Part shown: positions 10,733 to 22,601 of the stretch, one piece after another
How the letters are laid out: each line of letters opens with the position of its first letter
Position numbering within the stretch: position 1 is the stretch's first letter
Source: Cylindrodendrum hubeiense
Taxonomy: Eukaryota; Ascomycota; Sordariomycetes; Hypocreales; Nectriaceae
Reading direction: 5' to 3'
DNA: 64,000 bases
Assembly (NCBI GenBank): GCA_014621425.1
Contig: JAANBB010000077.1
Span: 1 to 64,000, forward strand
Notes under the pieces: model-generated
What the model saw: the letters and a program-made list of their open reading frames with translations, nothing else
What the model was told of the DNA's origin: nothing
Database searches by the model: none
Position numbers and translations under genes: made by a program

Positions 10733-13700
10733 TTAAGCATGCATCTCGTCTTCCTCAACCATCCTCCCCAAAATCAGACTCTGGATCACTAACTCATCAT
10801 CCAGCACTCGCATATTACCCATCGTCTGCTGCGGTGCAGCAGACCTCCTCCGTTTCTTGCTCCCTGCCGCCTCCGGCGGTGCAAGAACAGCCTCGATAGT
10901 GCCCGTGCCCTTGTCAATATATAGCCAATCGAATGGATTCCCGGCCTTCTGGTGCTCGAGCAACACCTCACGGGCTTGCTGGATTGTAAATACTCGCGAA
11001 ATCGATGGACCGAGGACAGTGGCGAGGAATATGTACGGTTCCTTGGCCTCATTCCGCGCCTTCCTGGAGTCCACCACCACCAGTATTCTTTGGCCATCAA
11101 GGAGCCTGGGCCGTTGATCGATGACATCTGCGAGCCGGGCATCCGCAGCAGCATATGGTACAATAGTCCGTGATCGAATCGCGTTGCCAAGCACCGCTGA
11201 GACTCCAGCGCAGAGAACGTAGGGTTCCCAGTCCACGATGGATCCCTTGCTGAGACAGGCAGTGATCCACTGGTGAGCCAAACATGGCAACCCTAGTGCC
11301 AGAGCCTGCATGTACTTGGCCTTGCGGGAATGGCCATCTGCCACAAGGGCCGTGAAACCGCTTTCGGAACTCGATTTGTTGAGCTTCAGCGCATCTTCCT
11401 CATCAATGACGGGGCTCGTCGTGTTCATGATTGATGACTGCTCAAACATGTCCTGGAATCCTTCAGGTAGAATCGTGCCTCCAGCCTGTGCAATTTTCGT
11501 CTCTAATTTGGTACGCTCTTGTGGTTTAACCTGGCTTGAAAAGGAAATGGCGAACACCATGCTTTCGAATAGTCGACCGGTCCTGTGTACTGTTCCCAAG
11601 CTCTGTCTGAACGACCTGCTGGACTTGTTATGGATTATGCTCTTCTCTAACGCACTTGCCGATGGCGAAAGATGTAGCTCATCAGTAGACTCGGAGTCCA
11701 ATCGGGGGAATCGCTTGGCCATTCTGGTCGCCCTTTTCACGGGCTGGGGCGACTCGGACTTAGCACCCCCTTGAGGATCTCTCTTTCGTAAACCTCGTCC
11801 TCGTTTTCCATCTGGGGACGGCAAAGCTACAGACGCGGGCCGATCGGAAACTGGCGATTCCTGTGTACCTGGGGTAGTCTTTGCTGATGGTACAGGTGTT
11901 GAAGAGAGAATGCTCAAGCTGGACGATGTCGGCATAATGTTCCCAACGGAGCGTGTGGCGATAGGTGTGGCTGGGTTTGCCTCACTGCGGCGAGAGCGCG
12001 TATTCATCGGAGGTGGCAGCTGCGGTCTAGACTTCTTAGGTGATCTCTTAGAAACCCGTGGTTGTGGGACCTTTTCAGCTTCATTGGTAGCCTCCTCCTT
12101 CGACGAGATAGCCTGTTCATCAGTTTCTCCAGGCACCGGAGTGGGAACAAGGTCCTTTAAGGGAGAAGAAGCGGGTGTTGCTTTTCGCTCATGGTCAACC
12201 GTAATAGCATCCGAGTTGGATGAACTGATGAATGGGTTTCTACGGCGCTGGCGAACCGCCTGGCCATAAGTCCTCGTAGTTCTCCTTCTCTGTAGTGGAA
12301 GTGATGAAGAATCCCCGACCTTTCCTTCTTGCGTTTGGAACTCCATGTTGTCAGCAAGAAGGGTAGGCAGTTCAGGCTCAGAAGGGGGTGGTGGTAGATC
12401 CAATGGTGCGGTGGGTGGGATAGATGGCGCTGGGCTAGTCGCGGGGATCATGTCCTCCTCAGTTGCAGGTCTCTCCGCGTCAAGCTCCATGATGGCATCG
12501 CCGTCTTTGTCCATTCCTTCTACCTCGGGTTCCTCCTCACCTGGCGTGGCTTTCGTGGACGCAATGGGAAGATTGTCATTCGATGCCACCACCACAGTCT
12601 GGGAGTCATCCACAAGGGGAAGCAAGTCCTCGCCTTTCGTCTGGCCTAGCTCAGGCCTGGCAAGCTCTTGGGCTGCGTTGTCTGTGGGGCTTGACATGAC
12701 CCTCCGCTTCTTTCGTGATGGCTGCTCTTCCGATGCCCGTCTTGCCCTGGGTGTAAAGCTGACCCTCCCCATCTCCTCGGCAGCTTGGGCGCGTCTTCGT
12801 TCGATCCTCTTCCGCCGTTCCATTCGTCTGATGGCATCATCAGAATCACTGTCTGATTCCAAATACGGCACCAAGGCTTCGCCAATAGTTTTTCTCTCCT
12901 GCGATTTCTTCATCGGTTCGTAGTGTGCCATTGGCCCGGTGTTCTCAGAAGTGGTGGGTGGCGATTTAGGTGCATTGGCCCGTGGAGTACGGTCAGAGGA
13001 TGGAGGTGACTCTGGGATCATGTCGCCGCCCGTAGATCTACTATTGAGCGGAGTCTCAGCCTCTTGTGGCTCTCCATCCTTGTCTCGTAGAGATGTCGTA
13101 GGTATTTCGTGTAGTCTTTGTGGACTAGAGGTTCGAATATCGGTTGGCGAGGAGACATTGGCTCTATTCTTAAGCGGCGAGGTCTCGATGATGTTGGGAG
13201 AGATGGAGTTGAAGAGGTTCGGGGAGGGCCGTGAAGATGTCGGACTAATCTTCTTCACAGCTGACGAAAACTGTGTCTGGCCAAAGAGCTGGCTGCCGGC
13301 GAGAGGAGCCGCAATGGTTCCTTTCGCAGCGAACGGGTTCTTGGGAAGTGCGGGAGTCTCGAACGCGGCGCCATAGGGCCTATGTGGCGTGAAGGTATGG
13401 CTTGAGTTAAGTCGTGGTGTTTCGTCCGGGAGCCTCCATTCGCCTCTGGTATTCTCGAAGCCGGCATCCTCAGAGACCTGGGATGATGGTCGAGCAAGCT
13501 CGCTCAGCCCAAAGTTGACGGCACCGGATTCGTTGGCCTGAAGCGTCCGCGGCTCGATGGATGCGGCTTGAGTGTTTCCGTTGACGGGGCTCGAAGGCAC
13601 TAGGTCGCAGTATTCGCTGTAGTCACGGTCGTCGTTGACTTGGGTCGGGGTCTGCTGCGACAACGCCATCCTGCGAGGCGGCGCGATGGCAGCGATGGGT

Positions 13701-14349
13701 GGAGGTTTGATGCTCTCGTGTAAAGCGTCGCGTGCACCGTCCTGTGCTGGAATCAGGAGTGGAACGTCATGACGCGGGGGAGATTGTTCGACGACATTCA
13801 CGTCGCAGGAGTCGGGAGGAACTGCAGAGCCGCACGCTTCGTCCCTTGTCGATTTGGCGTGATTCGTCAAGTCTCCGGCATCGCCATCTGTTGCCTCTGC
13901 AGCGGGTGCCTCTGGGGATGCATATTGCTTTTGCGGCGGAGTCAGTGCCATCCCGGTCGGGAGCCCGGCCCAGTGCGCCGGATCACCAACCTCAGGTGTG
14001 GGTCCGAGACGCGCTTCATCAGGCGTCGCGTCACGGGCAACTGCATTTGACCATGGGTCTACGGCTTCAGAGACAGGCGATATTCTCTGCTTGGTTTCCG
14101 TGTTTGCCGTCTCTGAACAGTGGGATCCTTTGGGAGGTGAACTGCCGAGCTGTGGTGCGCAGAAGGGAAATTGTTAGCACATCCATTTGCTTGTCTCGGT
14201 GCAAGTGGCCCGCGCCCAGTGCAGGAAAGCGGCCAGCGGCACTGGCTACGTACCGTTGCGACGCCAAACTCAGCCGTGTAGGCCTCGAGGATGGCCTGGC
14301 TGTCCTGGGAGTCGATGCCTGCCTGGACTAGCGATTGGGAGCGTGTCAT
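10733..14349 (-). CDS. Crb2/Rad9-like DNA-damage checkpoint mediator with C-terminal tandem BRCT domains
   Basis: Two exons, 14349-14254 and 14149-10733, join in phase 0 to 1170 aa. The intron starts GTACGT and ends CACAG. The first exon encodes MTRSQSLVQAGIDSQDSQAI, rich in SQ sites typical of ATM/ATR targets. The central 800 residues are disordered, rich in Ser/Pro with basic patches (RRMERRKRIERRR, SRKKRRVMSS, SKRSPKKSRP). Two BRCT modules fill about residues 886-1165 and include LACLAHQWI-like and FDWLYIDKG elements. In the family the BRCT pair binds phosphorylated histone H2A and the mediator relays Rad3/ATR signalling to the effector kinase; that role is inferred. I could not see a clear tandem Tudor domain ahead of the BRCTs. 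Confidence 0.75.
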
Positions 14350-15562
14350 TGCGATGCTGTCGCAGGCATCTTCTTCCTTTGACCTTTGCGCGTGACAAAA
14401 AATGCTTGAAAAAGAAGACTCGGTGCGAAGCGTCCAACGGCTAAAATGCTAAATTGACCCGAGCAAGGTGAGTGGGACAAAGAGGGAAGGAGCCAGAGCG
14501 TAATCGCGCCAGTAACACGTATTCACGTGATGCCCTCAAGGGTCACTCTGTGCCCTGAACGCAGCGCAATGCTGCAACCGTATTCAGTATTCTTGGGGGC
14601 TCCATCTAAACCATGCATTGGCTGGCCAGACTCTGTCATCTGTCAGATCCTGCGTTTTGTGCGATGCTGCATCGGAAGGTTTTAGGCTTGAGGCTGTGGC
14701 GGCAACTGCGCTCTGGGATTTGGACCGTAATCTACATGTGAACGTCATGATTCGGTTAGATGATACGACCCCAGAAGACGAAACATGAGTAGACAGGACG
14801 AATTCCACATATAATACTGAGTGTAGCGATTCTACCACCCCCAAAGTGAAAACATCTGACCTGCATTCGTGTCCTCCGCCACGTCACTGTGATGATCAAT
14901 GATCACCTTTCATTCAAGTAATCCAGTGGCTTCCCCGCCCACCTCACGTTACCGCCACTACCGCTGATAAAGCGTCGACAACGCGGGCAGGCTGATTTGA
15001 ATATTCCGACCGAGCCAACACTGAGGGGAGAATGACTGAGAATTCACCCGCAAGCGAGAAGCACCCGCAGAAAGGGATGAAGCGCAGCCACGCTGGGAAT
15101 TCTCGGGAAGACCAATCTACGAAAAAACAATGTACCACTCAAAGCTACGACAATGCTGATGAGGAGTGCGATAATTGGTCCATTGCTGCCTCAGTTGGGG
15201 ATGATCCTGGGTCTGCGGATGACCTCCCAGATGTCACCCAACCAGAAGTCCAGCACCAAATCCTTGACAAGGGGTAACCAATAAAGAATATGGATTACAC
15301 AAATACACAATCTGATGGAGATGGAAACATAGCACGGGGGGGACAGGGAGCCTAAAGGGTCAACGGAATTGAATAGCACATGGCTATATTATTTTATGCT
15401 GAGTGATAGATACATGGACCTTGTCCAATCCGTCATCCATCTCTCCATGATTACAAAGTACACCGCAATATCGAACAATCTTGAAGCTTCATCAGTAAAA
15501 GGACGGGCTATGAACGCTAAATAACCGCTAAGTAAATAGGATATTATTTAAATCACATCGAA
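14350..15562. other. Crb2-like promoter region and 3' flank of the WW gene
   Basis: A 1.2-kb gap containing the upstream region of the Crb2-like gene (minus strand). Apart from one small ORF at 15032-15277, listed separately, I see no supported feature. Confidence 0.4.
15032..15277 (+). CDS. Possible small protein, 81 aa (weak)
   Basis: An ATG-initiated frame encodes a hydrophilic, acidic 81-residue peptide beginning MTENSPASEKHPQK and ending in TAA. The composition looks protein-like (Asp/Glu/Ser/Gln, no homopolymers) and there is no overlapping gene on the other strand. No motif, homologue or intron supports it. It could be a chance frame in the region upstream of the Crb2-like gene, so confidence is low. 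Confidence 0.22.
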   Translation: MTENSPASEKHPQKGMKRSHAGNSREDQSTKKQCTTQSYDNADEECDNWSIAASVGDDPGSADDLPDVTQPEVQHQILDKG

Positions 15563-18500
15563 CTAATAATCCCATTCGTCGTCGTCTCCCCAGTCTCCGC
15601 CAGAATAATCTGCCGCAGGCTTCTTTGCCCACTTGTCGTTGGCTGGGGCCTGCGGCTGGAGTGCCGGTGGCTCAAATCTGTTGCCCTTGGGACTTGGACC
15701 GCCGCTATGGACAGAACTGGGCGAGTTGGGACCGGAGAAGAGTGGTGCCGGAGCCAGGCTATGGTTGTTGTCGATAAGAGGAGTAGGCTCAGGGGGAGCA
15801 TTCTGTCGTTGAGAAGGAAGTACAAAAGGCTCAGGCGCCTTTTCATGGACAACCGGACGGTCGTTCATGGGAGCGCGAGAGCCACCCTGGGGTCTAAGAG
15901 GAGGCTGCATGGGAGGTTGATTGCCATTCAGGTTCTGATGGAGATCTGTAGACCGTCTGTGTACCTGAACGACCTGCGGCCGCAATACAGGCTGTGGTTT
16001 AGCTTCGTGAACCTCAATCGTGGAGATGGACGCCGTATCCGAGAAGTTGTCAGTCGCGTTTGAAGGCATTCGACTTAGTGATGTAGGACCCATGTCGAAT
16101 GGGACTGGACTGGGCTCCGGCGGAGGAGGAGTCACACCAGGACGGATTGATCCGGATCTGGGTGCCAGAGGCGCCAGAGGTTCGATTGGTGGAGGTGTAA
16201 GGCGAGATTGCGCCGGCGTTGGGGAATTCGTTGTTGCCATTTTGATAGATTCAGCTAGCGGAGAAACGTTGGCTGAGGCCTGCGATACGGGCCCAGGTGG
16301 GGGAGTAGCTCGGCCAAGTGGCATAATAACAGGTCCGGTCGCATGGGAAGCTGCCGTCGGAGGCATTGGACCAGATCCAGGCGGGAAGTTCCCTTGCTGT
16401 TGATGCTGTGGAGGTCCCATGTTCTGTTGATGTTGGGGAGGCCCCATATGCTGTTGATTCTGCGGAGGTCCCATGTTCTGTTGATGCTGTGGAGGTGCCA
16501 TATGCTGTTGATTCTGCGGAGGTCCCGTGTTCTGTTGATGCTGTGGAGGTGCCATATTTTGCTGATGTCCTGGAGGTGGGATGCCGGGTTGCTGTTGGCC
16601 TTCAACGGGCGGTCCCGGTTGCCACCCAGCGGGTGGCTGATTTGAGGGAGATATGAGCGAGAAGCCCTGGTTCTGGGGCGTCGTTGGGCTCTGTGCCATA
16701 GACTTGGATCCGCCCTTGAGCCACTTAAACCACTTCTTCTCCTTAGGACTGTCAACCACTTGCGGCGGCACTGAACCAGGCCGGAAACCTGGACCCATGG
16801 GTGATTGCGTAGTTGGATTCCATGGCTGCTGGCCTTGCGGGATCTGGACTTGTGGTGACATGCTTCCATTTGGAGCCTGGCCCTGGGGAGGCATCTGGAG
16901 ATGGGGGCGCTGTCCCTGAGGAGGCATCTGGCCCGGTGGCATCTGCCCACCTGGAGCCATTTGCATAGAGAGGGGTATTTGGCCCCCTTGAGGCATTTGG
17001 CCTGGAGCCACCTGTCCCTGTGGTGGCATCTGGCCCGGCGGCATCTGACCACCCGGAGCCATATGCATAGAAAGAGGTCTTTGACCCCCCTGAGGCATCC
17101 GGCCTAGAGCCATCTGTCCAGAAACGGGTTGTTGCCCTCCTGGAGGAATTTGACCCTGGGGTGGCAGCTGGCCCGGCGGTAACTGTCCGACCGGAGGCTT
17201 CTGATTCTGGGGCAACATTTGGCCAGGAAGGGGCGCCTGTCCAGTTGGTGGTGGTGGTCCCTGTGGAGGTCGTCCAGGGGGGGGTTTGACTTTGGGGTGG
17301 CATTTGTCCAATAGGGGTTGCCAGTCCTGGCGAATTTCTTCCTTGCTGTGGCATCTGTCCAGGCTGTCGAGGGGTCATCTGGCCTTGAGGACCTTGAGGG
17401 CGTTCCTGGCCTTGGGGTAGAGGCTGGGATTGAGGAGGTGCTTGTGCGTTTGGCGAATTCACTTGCAATGGTGCTTGGCCTTGGGGAATCTGTTCCCTCT
17501 GGGGTGGCAACTGCTCATCTGGGGCCATCTGCCAGGAGAGTGGTCTTTGCCCTTGAGATGGTGTCTGTCTCTGCTGGGGAGGCATTTGCCCTTGAAGTGG
17601 CATTTGTCCCTGCTGGGGAGGCATTTGCCCTTGAGGTGGTATTTGACCTGGGCGAGACATCTGGTCCTGTGGTGGCATCGGTCCAGACGGAGGAGCCTGC
17701 CCCTTTGACGGGTTGCGTTGCAAAGAGGCCTGGGTTTGAGAGGGCATTTGCCCAGTCGGAGGGGGTTGGCTCTGAGGCTCTTGTCTTTGTGGTTGAACCC
17801 GACTTTGGGATGGAAGCTGCCCTCGCGGTGGAACTTGGTCCTGAGGTGGCATCTGGCCTTGAGGAGCCATTTGCCCCTGGGGCGGAATCTGTCCAGCATG
17901 AGGTGCCTGTCCTTTGGAAGGCTTCCTCTTCAAAGGCGCCGGTGCTTGAACAGGCATCTGACCCTGAGGAGGGAACTGGCCTTGAGGAGGGAACTGGCCC
18001 TGGGGGAACTGGCCCTGGGGAGGGAACTGGCCCTGTGGGGGAAACTGTCCTTGGGGAGGCATCTGCTGAGGCACCTGCGGAGGCAGTTGTCCCTGAGGAC
18101 CCATCCTCCCGGTTCCATCCCAGCCCTGAGGCATAACATTGTGTGCAAGGCTCTCAGCTGGGGTCTCGGTCGGAGTTGTCTGTAAACTCTGCCGACGACT
18201 ACCCTGAGGCGACTGCTGTAACGAAGCCAAGGAACTACGTCGTGTGTGGGCTGGCGACCGACTTGACGATCGGCTGAGCGCTGTGTCCGCCGCCTCCTCG
18301 TGCTCCTCAATACGTCCTAGGTACTGCGGGCCCAGCGGGGGCGTACCCGGGTAGGGGGCAGCCTGTTGCTGCTGATGTTCCTGTTGTTGCTGCTGATATT
18401 GCTGCTGCTGCTGGGCTGCTTGCTGGGCTGGAATGGCATTTCCCTGGGGCGTTTGACGCAGGGACTGCGAGCGGTTCAGCGATGACTCGGAAGAGAGTGG

Positions 18501-21179
18501 TGACTGTCCTGGAGGAAGAGAGGTGCGCTTCGCCGAGTCCGATCGGCCAATCGACTTCTTGCGCAGCTTGTTCTGCGCCGCGACGGCGTGGCCCTGACCC
18601 TCGACATTGTTCATAGCAAAGTAGGATCCAGGATCTGCCTGCTGTGCGGGAGCCCTCCCGGGGATGGCCTGGGGAGATTGGCTGTCTGATGCCGAGGGCG
18701 GCGTGGGTGTGAAGCCTTGACTCCCAGAGCCCTGGGAGACGGGAGATGGGGTATAGTTGGGCTGGTTGAGGGTCTGGTTTATGGACGCGGTTGAGGAAGT
18801 CCGACGTCTGTTTTCCATTGGGGAGGGAGTCTGCAGGGGAGCTATGGAGGAGATGCTCCCGGCGCGTGAGCCCATGGGAGAAACATCGTTGGCAAAAGAT
18901 GAGTGCCGGCGATTGTACTGCGATGGATCAGGGACAGACTGGTCGGGAGGGTATGGGGTATTGGTCTGTCGAGGTGGCATTGGCGCATCGGGAGGATAAG
19001 GGGTATTGGCCTGTCGAAGCGGGGGTGGTTGATCAGGAGGGTAAGGGGTATTGGTCTGACGGAGTGGTGCTGGTTGATCAGGAGGATATGGGGTGCTCGT
19101 CTGTCGCGGCGGTATTTCATCATATTGGTATCCGGGCTGTGGTTGAGTGCCAACACGCCTCAACGGCTGGATCTGAGGAGCAGCAAACGGAGCATCTTGC
19201 GGTGGCGGAACCGTCGAAGACATGCCTTGGACGCGGCCTTGGTACGGGAGATTCATGGCCTGTTGCTGGGGCAGTCGGGGGTCTTGTCGTCCTCCGCCTT
19301 GCTGATGATCAAAGGGTTGAGGTTTGCCACCTCCCATCATCATATCCGGCATCACGGTCGACGGTCTTACCGGCGGCTGAGCCTGTTGCTGCACCTGCTG
19401 GTCCTGATGCACGGGATATCCTCCCTGAACCATTGAAATCGGTCTCTGAGATGGGGGTTGGTCTGGAGCAGTGTTCACTCGCTGGACGCCCATCCGCGGC
19501 TCTTCCTGCTGCAACCGCTGCTGCTGCTTCAGGGGCGAAGGGGTCATCGACGGCGGATGCTGCCCTTGCTTAGGGGGCACATAACCTTGCGCCAATGGCG
19601 GTGCCTGGTTGGGGTTGAAGGTCTGGAACTGGCCCTGCTGTTGCTGTTGGCCTGGCTGGGACGGAGGCCGTTGGCGCGCCGGCCGTAGAACAGAGGGGAA
19701 TTTCGAGACTCCTCCATTTAGAGGTGCCAGGCCCTGTCCGTTGTCAGGACCAGTTGGAGCTTGAGGCTGGATGCCGGCGTCAGCGGCCATGGTCGGCGGA
19801 GATGGTGTCTTGGTCTGGGCTGGTCCATCCAGAGGCTCTTTCCGCGGAACCGGCGGTGCGAGAGCAGCTGGAACATCAGCGTGGTTGATGTTGGTGGACG
19901 GGCCCGGGCCCATCATGAGCGACCTCTCACGCTGCAGCATAGACATCCGCTTGTCGTTCATATTGTCATCCCTCATAGGTGCCGAGATCCGGGGGTTCTC
20001 TGGCATGGGCGTGCCGGGCTTGTAGGGCTGGAACCCACTAGTCACTTCCTCCTTGGGGTTCCTCTCAACCCTCAACGGCTGGACCATACCCTGCGGTGCA
20101 GTATCTCTCATGTGATCCCGTTGCAAAGGCTCAGCCACATCCTGTGGTGGGATATCCTTCGCGTGATTCCGCAGGCTGCCTGGAGCAAGTTGGGGTTCCG
20201 GGTCGGGCTTCTTCTCAGTGGGGGTGGTGGTCTCTGGCAACTCGGCGTAGCCCATGGGCACCGCCGTCTCAATGGGGGCCAGCATCAAGTTGTCGGACAT
20301 CTCGACGGGGTCCGGGTTCGTCTCGACGCGGGCGGAAGCAGTGTCGTAGGTGGGCATTTCAGCCACAATGCCGACGGGATCGAACTGGTGGAGTGGTTCT
20401 TGGACGGGCATCTCGTACACGGTGGGCGGGATGGCCATGGTGACGGGTTCTGCTATAGCAGCTTGAGACATTACGGGTTGAGCCATGACGGGTTGAGCCA
20501 TGACAGGGCCGCCCATAGTAGGATCGCCCATCATAAAACCAGAAGGCGGGCCGCCCATCATGGGGCCGCCCATGGTAGGATCGCCCATCATGAATCCAGA
20601 AGGCGCCGCCTGGACCGACGCCCTGGCCATCTCGCTGTTCATAACGTGCGGCGTCGTGCGTTCGCTCCCCATGGGACTGACGCCCTTGCCCGCGGGGGGA
20701 GTCGGCTGGGGAGTGGACTCGACACGGTCCTCGATGCCACCAGCCACGACCCGCCTCGCCGCCTCCTCCTCCTCCTCGGCCAGCGGGCTCACGTCGTTGT
20801 AGGTGCCGGGCCCCAGGAACATGAAGCTCTCGGGCTGGAAGACGGCGTCGTCGCCGCCCATGTCGTCCTCCCAGACGGAGCTCACGGGGCGGGCCGACGC
20901 CGACATGCGGTTCTTCCACCCGCCGCCATTGCTGCCGCCAGCCCCGCTCCCGCCGGCCCGCGCGCCGCTGCTTGTGCTCGTCTGCCGCTTGACCTGCTGC
21001 TGCGACTCGAGGCGCTCCTCGGGGGCCAGGGCCGGGGCGGGCGAGGCGGCATCGATGAAGTCGGGGAACTCGTCGCCCTCCTTGGGGAAGTGGTATTGGA
21101 TGTGGCCGGTGGGCTTGTACTTGTAGAACCAGCGCTGGCCGTCATAGTCCCATTCCCAGTTTTCGGGAAGGCCAGACAT
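15563..21179 (-). CDS. Giant Pro/Gln-rich WW-domain protein, reading frame interrupted by one extra base
   Basis: The ATG at 21179 opens a frame with an N-terminal WW-like domain (LPENWEWDYDGQRWFYKYKP, about residues 4-40), followed by about 1800 disordered residues. Visible repeats are GFMMGDPTMGGP units (coding around 20500-20600), four 14-residue TNTPYPPDQP units (around 18950-19110), Gln runs, and dense GQMPPQ hexapeptides (16900-18070). At the G8 run 17277-17284 the frame shifts; past it the repeat grammar continues only in the next frame, to a stop at 15563 after an acidic GDWGDDDEWDY tail. With one base fewer the span is exactly 1872 codons. The function is unknown. WW domains bind proline motifs, and the composition suggests a scaffold or condensate-forming protein, which is inference. 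Confidence 0.75.
16375..16600 (-). repeat. QHQQNMGPPQ-type decapeptide repeats inside the WW gene
   Basis: About seven consecutive copies of a roughly 30-nt unit encode HQQNMGPPQ / NQQHMAPPQ variants. DNA identity between copies is high, as expected for an expandable coding minisatellite. Confidence 0.7.
16930..17115 (-). repeat. Tandem duplication (about 35 codons) inside the WW gene
   Basis: Two adjacent near-identical blocks encode the same order of motifs: PQGGQ, PLSM.MAPGGQ, MPPGQMPPQGQ. They differ at scattered third positions and a few residues. This is an internal duplication within the larger GQMPPQ repeat field. Confidence 0.7.
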
Positions 21180-22601
21180 TGTGTGTTTGCTGCTGAGCAG
21201 GAGTAGATGTCGTTGTCGGGTCGTGGGTAGCTCTCGGATAGCTCTCGGATACGTAGACTTGGGCTGTAGGTGTTATTGGGCTGCGCGGCTCTGCATCGTT
21301 TGGGTTCGTCGGGTCGCCTCGTCGGGTCGGTCAATCAGTCGACGGGCGATGCTAGTTAGGGGGTAACGCAGGGCGCGACGAGCAAACAAATGCGTATGCA
21401 ATGCAGCTACACAGCGCGTTGGCTCTCTGCAGTGAACACGTCGTCGCAGTCTCTCGCCGAAGCCCGTGCCTGAATCCTGAGGTCGGAGAGTGACAAGGAG
21501 CGGCACACAAACGCAGCGCCAGCAGGTTAATCACTGTCAAGTCATTCGGGACCAGCCTGATTTCCGCGGGACTGGGCCGCCCACTAATGTCGAGCCCAGG
21601 CAGAGGCTGAGCCGTCCAGGCGCACACTATTGGACGCTCCATGTAAGGCGCTCCGAGGCGCTGGCCAGGCGCTGTCTGGGAAATGCGAGGGTCCCGTTTC
21701 TGGTGGTGCGCGGGTGGTACAGCCCAGCCTTAGCACAATTTCGGCGTCTCAACCCGCTTCTAGACCCCGAGCTAGGGCGTGTTGGCCTGCTAGCTGGGCT
21801 TAATTAGCGGATCTCTGATCGCCGTTGCTTTGGCCCTGGGCCATCGCTCGTGGGCGAAACTCCATGGCCAAGTATTTTCCACGTCCTGGCGTTGTCCGAG
21901 CACACACTGACACTGACGCTTCGGCCAGTCGTCTTCGATTGGCTTTGTTCCACGACAAAGTAGATCCCGGTTCTCCTCCCTCGCAAGGCTGATCAATGGG
22001 GTTACATTTTACCGTTTGACCTGCCCGCGATCCCCTGCTCCTCCAGCGCACATCCCTGTCCATGTTTCATCCAAGCTTTCTGGGCCCATGATGCTGTAGC
22101 AGTGCTCGCAAATCCACCATTCAGTTCATTCACTCACTGCAATCACCATGCATCTCGTATTCAAGGTCAAGTAGTTAATTGCTCGTTGGTTATTTTGACT
22201 CCACGTCACTCAAAATCCTTCCAGGTCCTTCATTATTTCCTCTACCAAATTCCACACCATCCCCACATGGCCTTCAACATCTCTCAAAGGGGCTCGTAAA
22301 GGGAATATCAAATGGGCCTTTCTCACCCTCTCCAACTCCTATATCCATATCCAATCTAAATGTCCCGCCTCCTAGTCATAGTTTTCGAAAAAAGAAAACC
22401 ACATCAACGCCGGCAGTCTCAGAGCGATCATGAAAACAGCACGGCCGCTGTCTCTCACAAAGCTAAGAGGATGGCGTGTCATGGCACAGACTGCATCACA
22501 AAAGAAAATATGCAAGACTGCTTATCTCAACATGCTGAATCAAACTTTCTATCACACTTCTAAAATATTCGTAACGTGTCATCAATATGTCGTCTGTGTT
22601 T
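21180..22601. other. WW gene promoter region and 3' flank of the MscS gene
   Basis: A 1.4-kb gap between minus-strand genes. It should contain the WW gene promoter. A short imperfect repeat of GTCGGGTCG words lies around 21307-21335. I see no supported gene. Confidence 0.4.

Noticed and set aside
16752..17283. Alternative C-terminus of the WW protein read in the original frame past the G8 run
   Set aside because: After the run this frame loses the GQMPPQ grammar and becomes Thr/Ser/Gly-rich, while the next frame keeps it. Treated as out-of-frame reading.
19761..21206. 481-codon open frame on the plus strand opposite the WW gene
   Set aside because: It is antisense to strongly patterned coding DNA, rich in His/Arg/Gly as expected of the complement of Pro/Met/Gln codons. 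A shadow.
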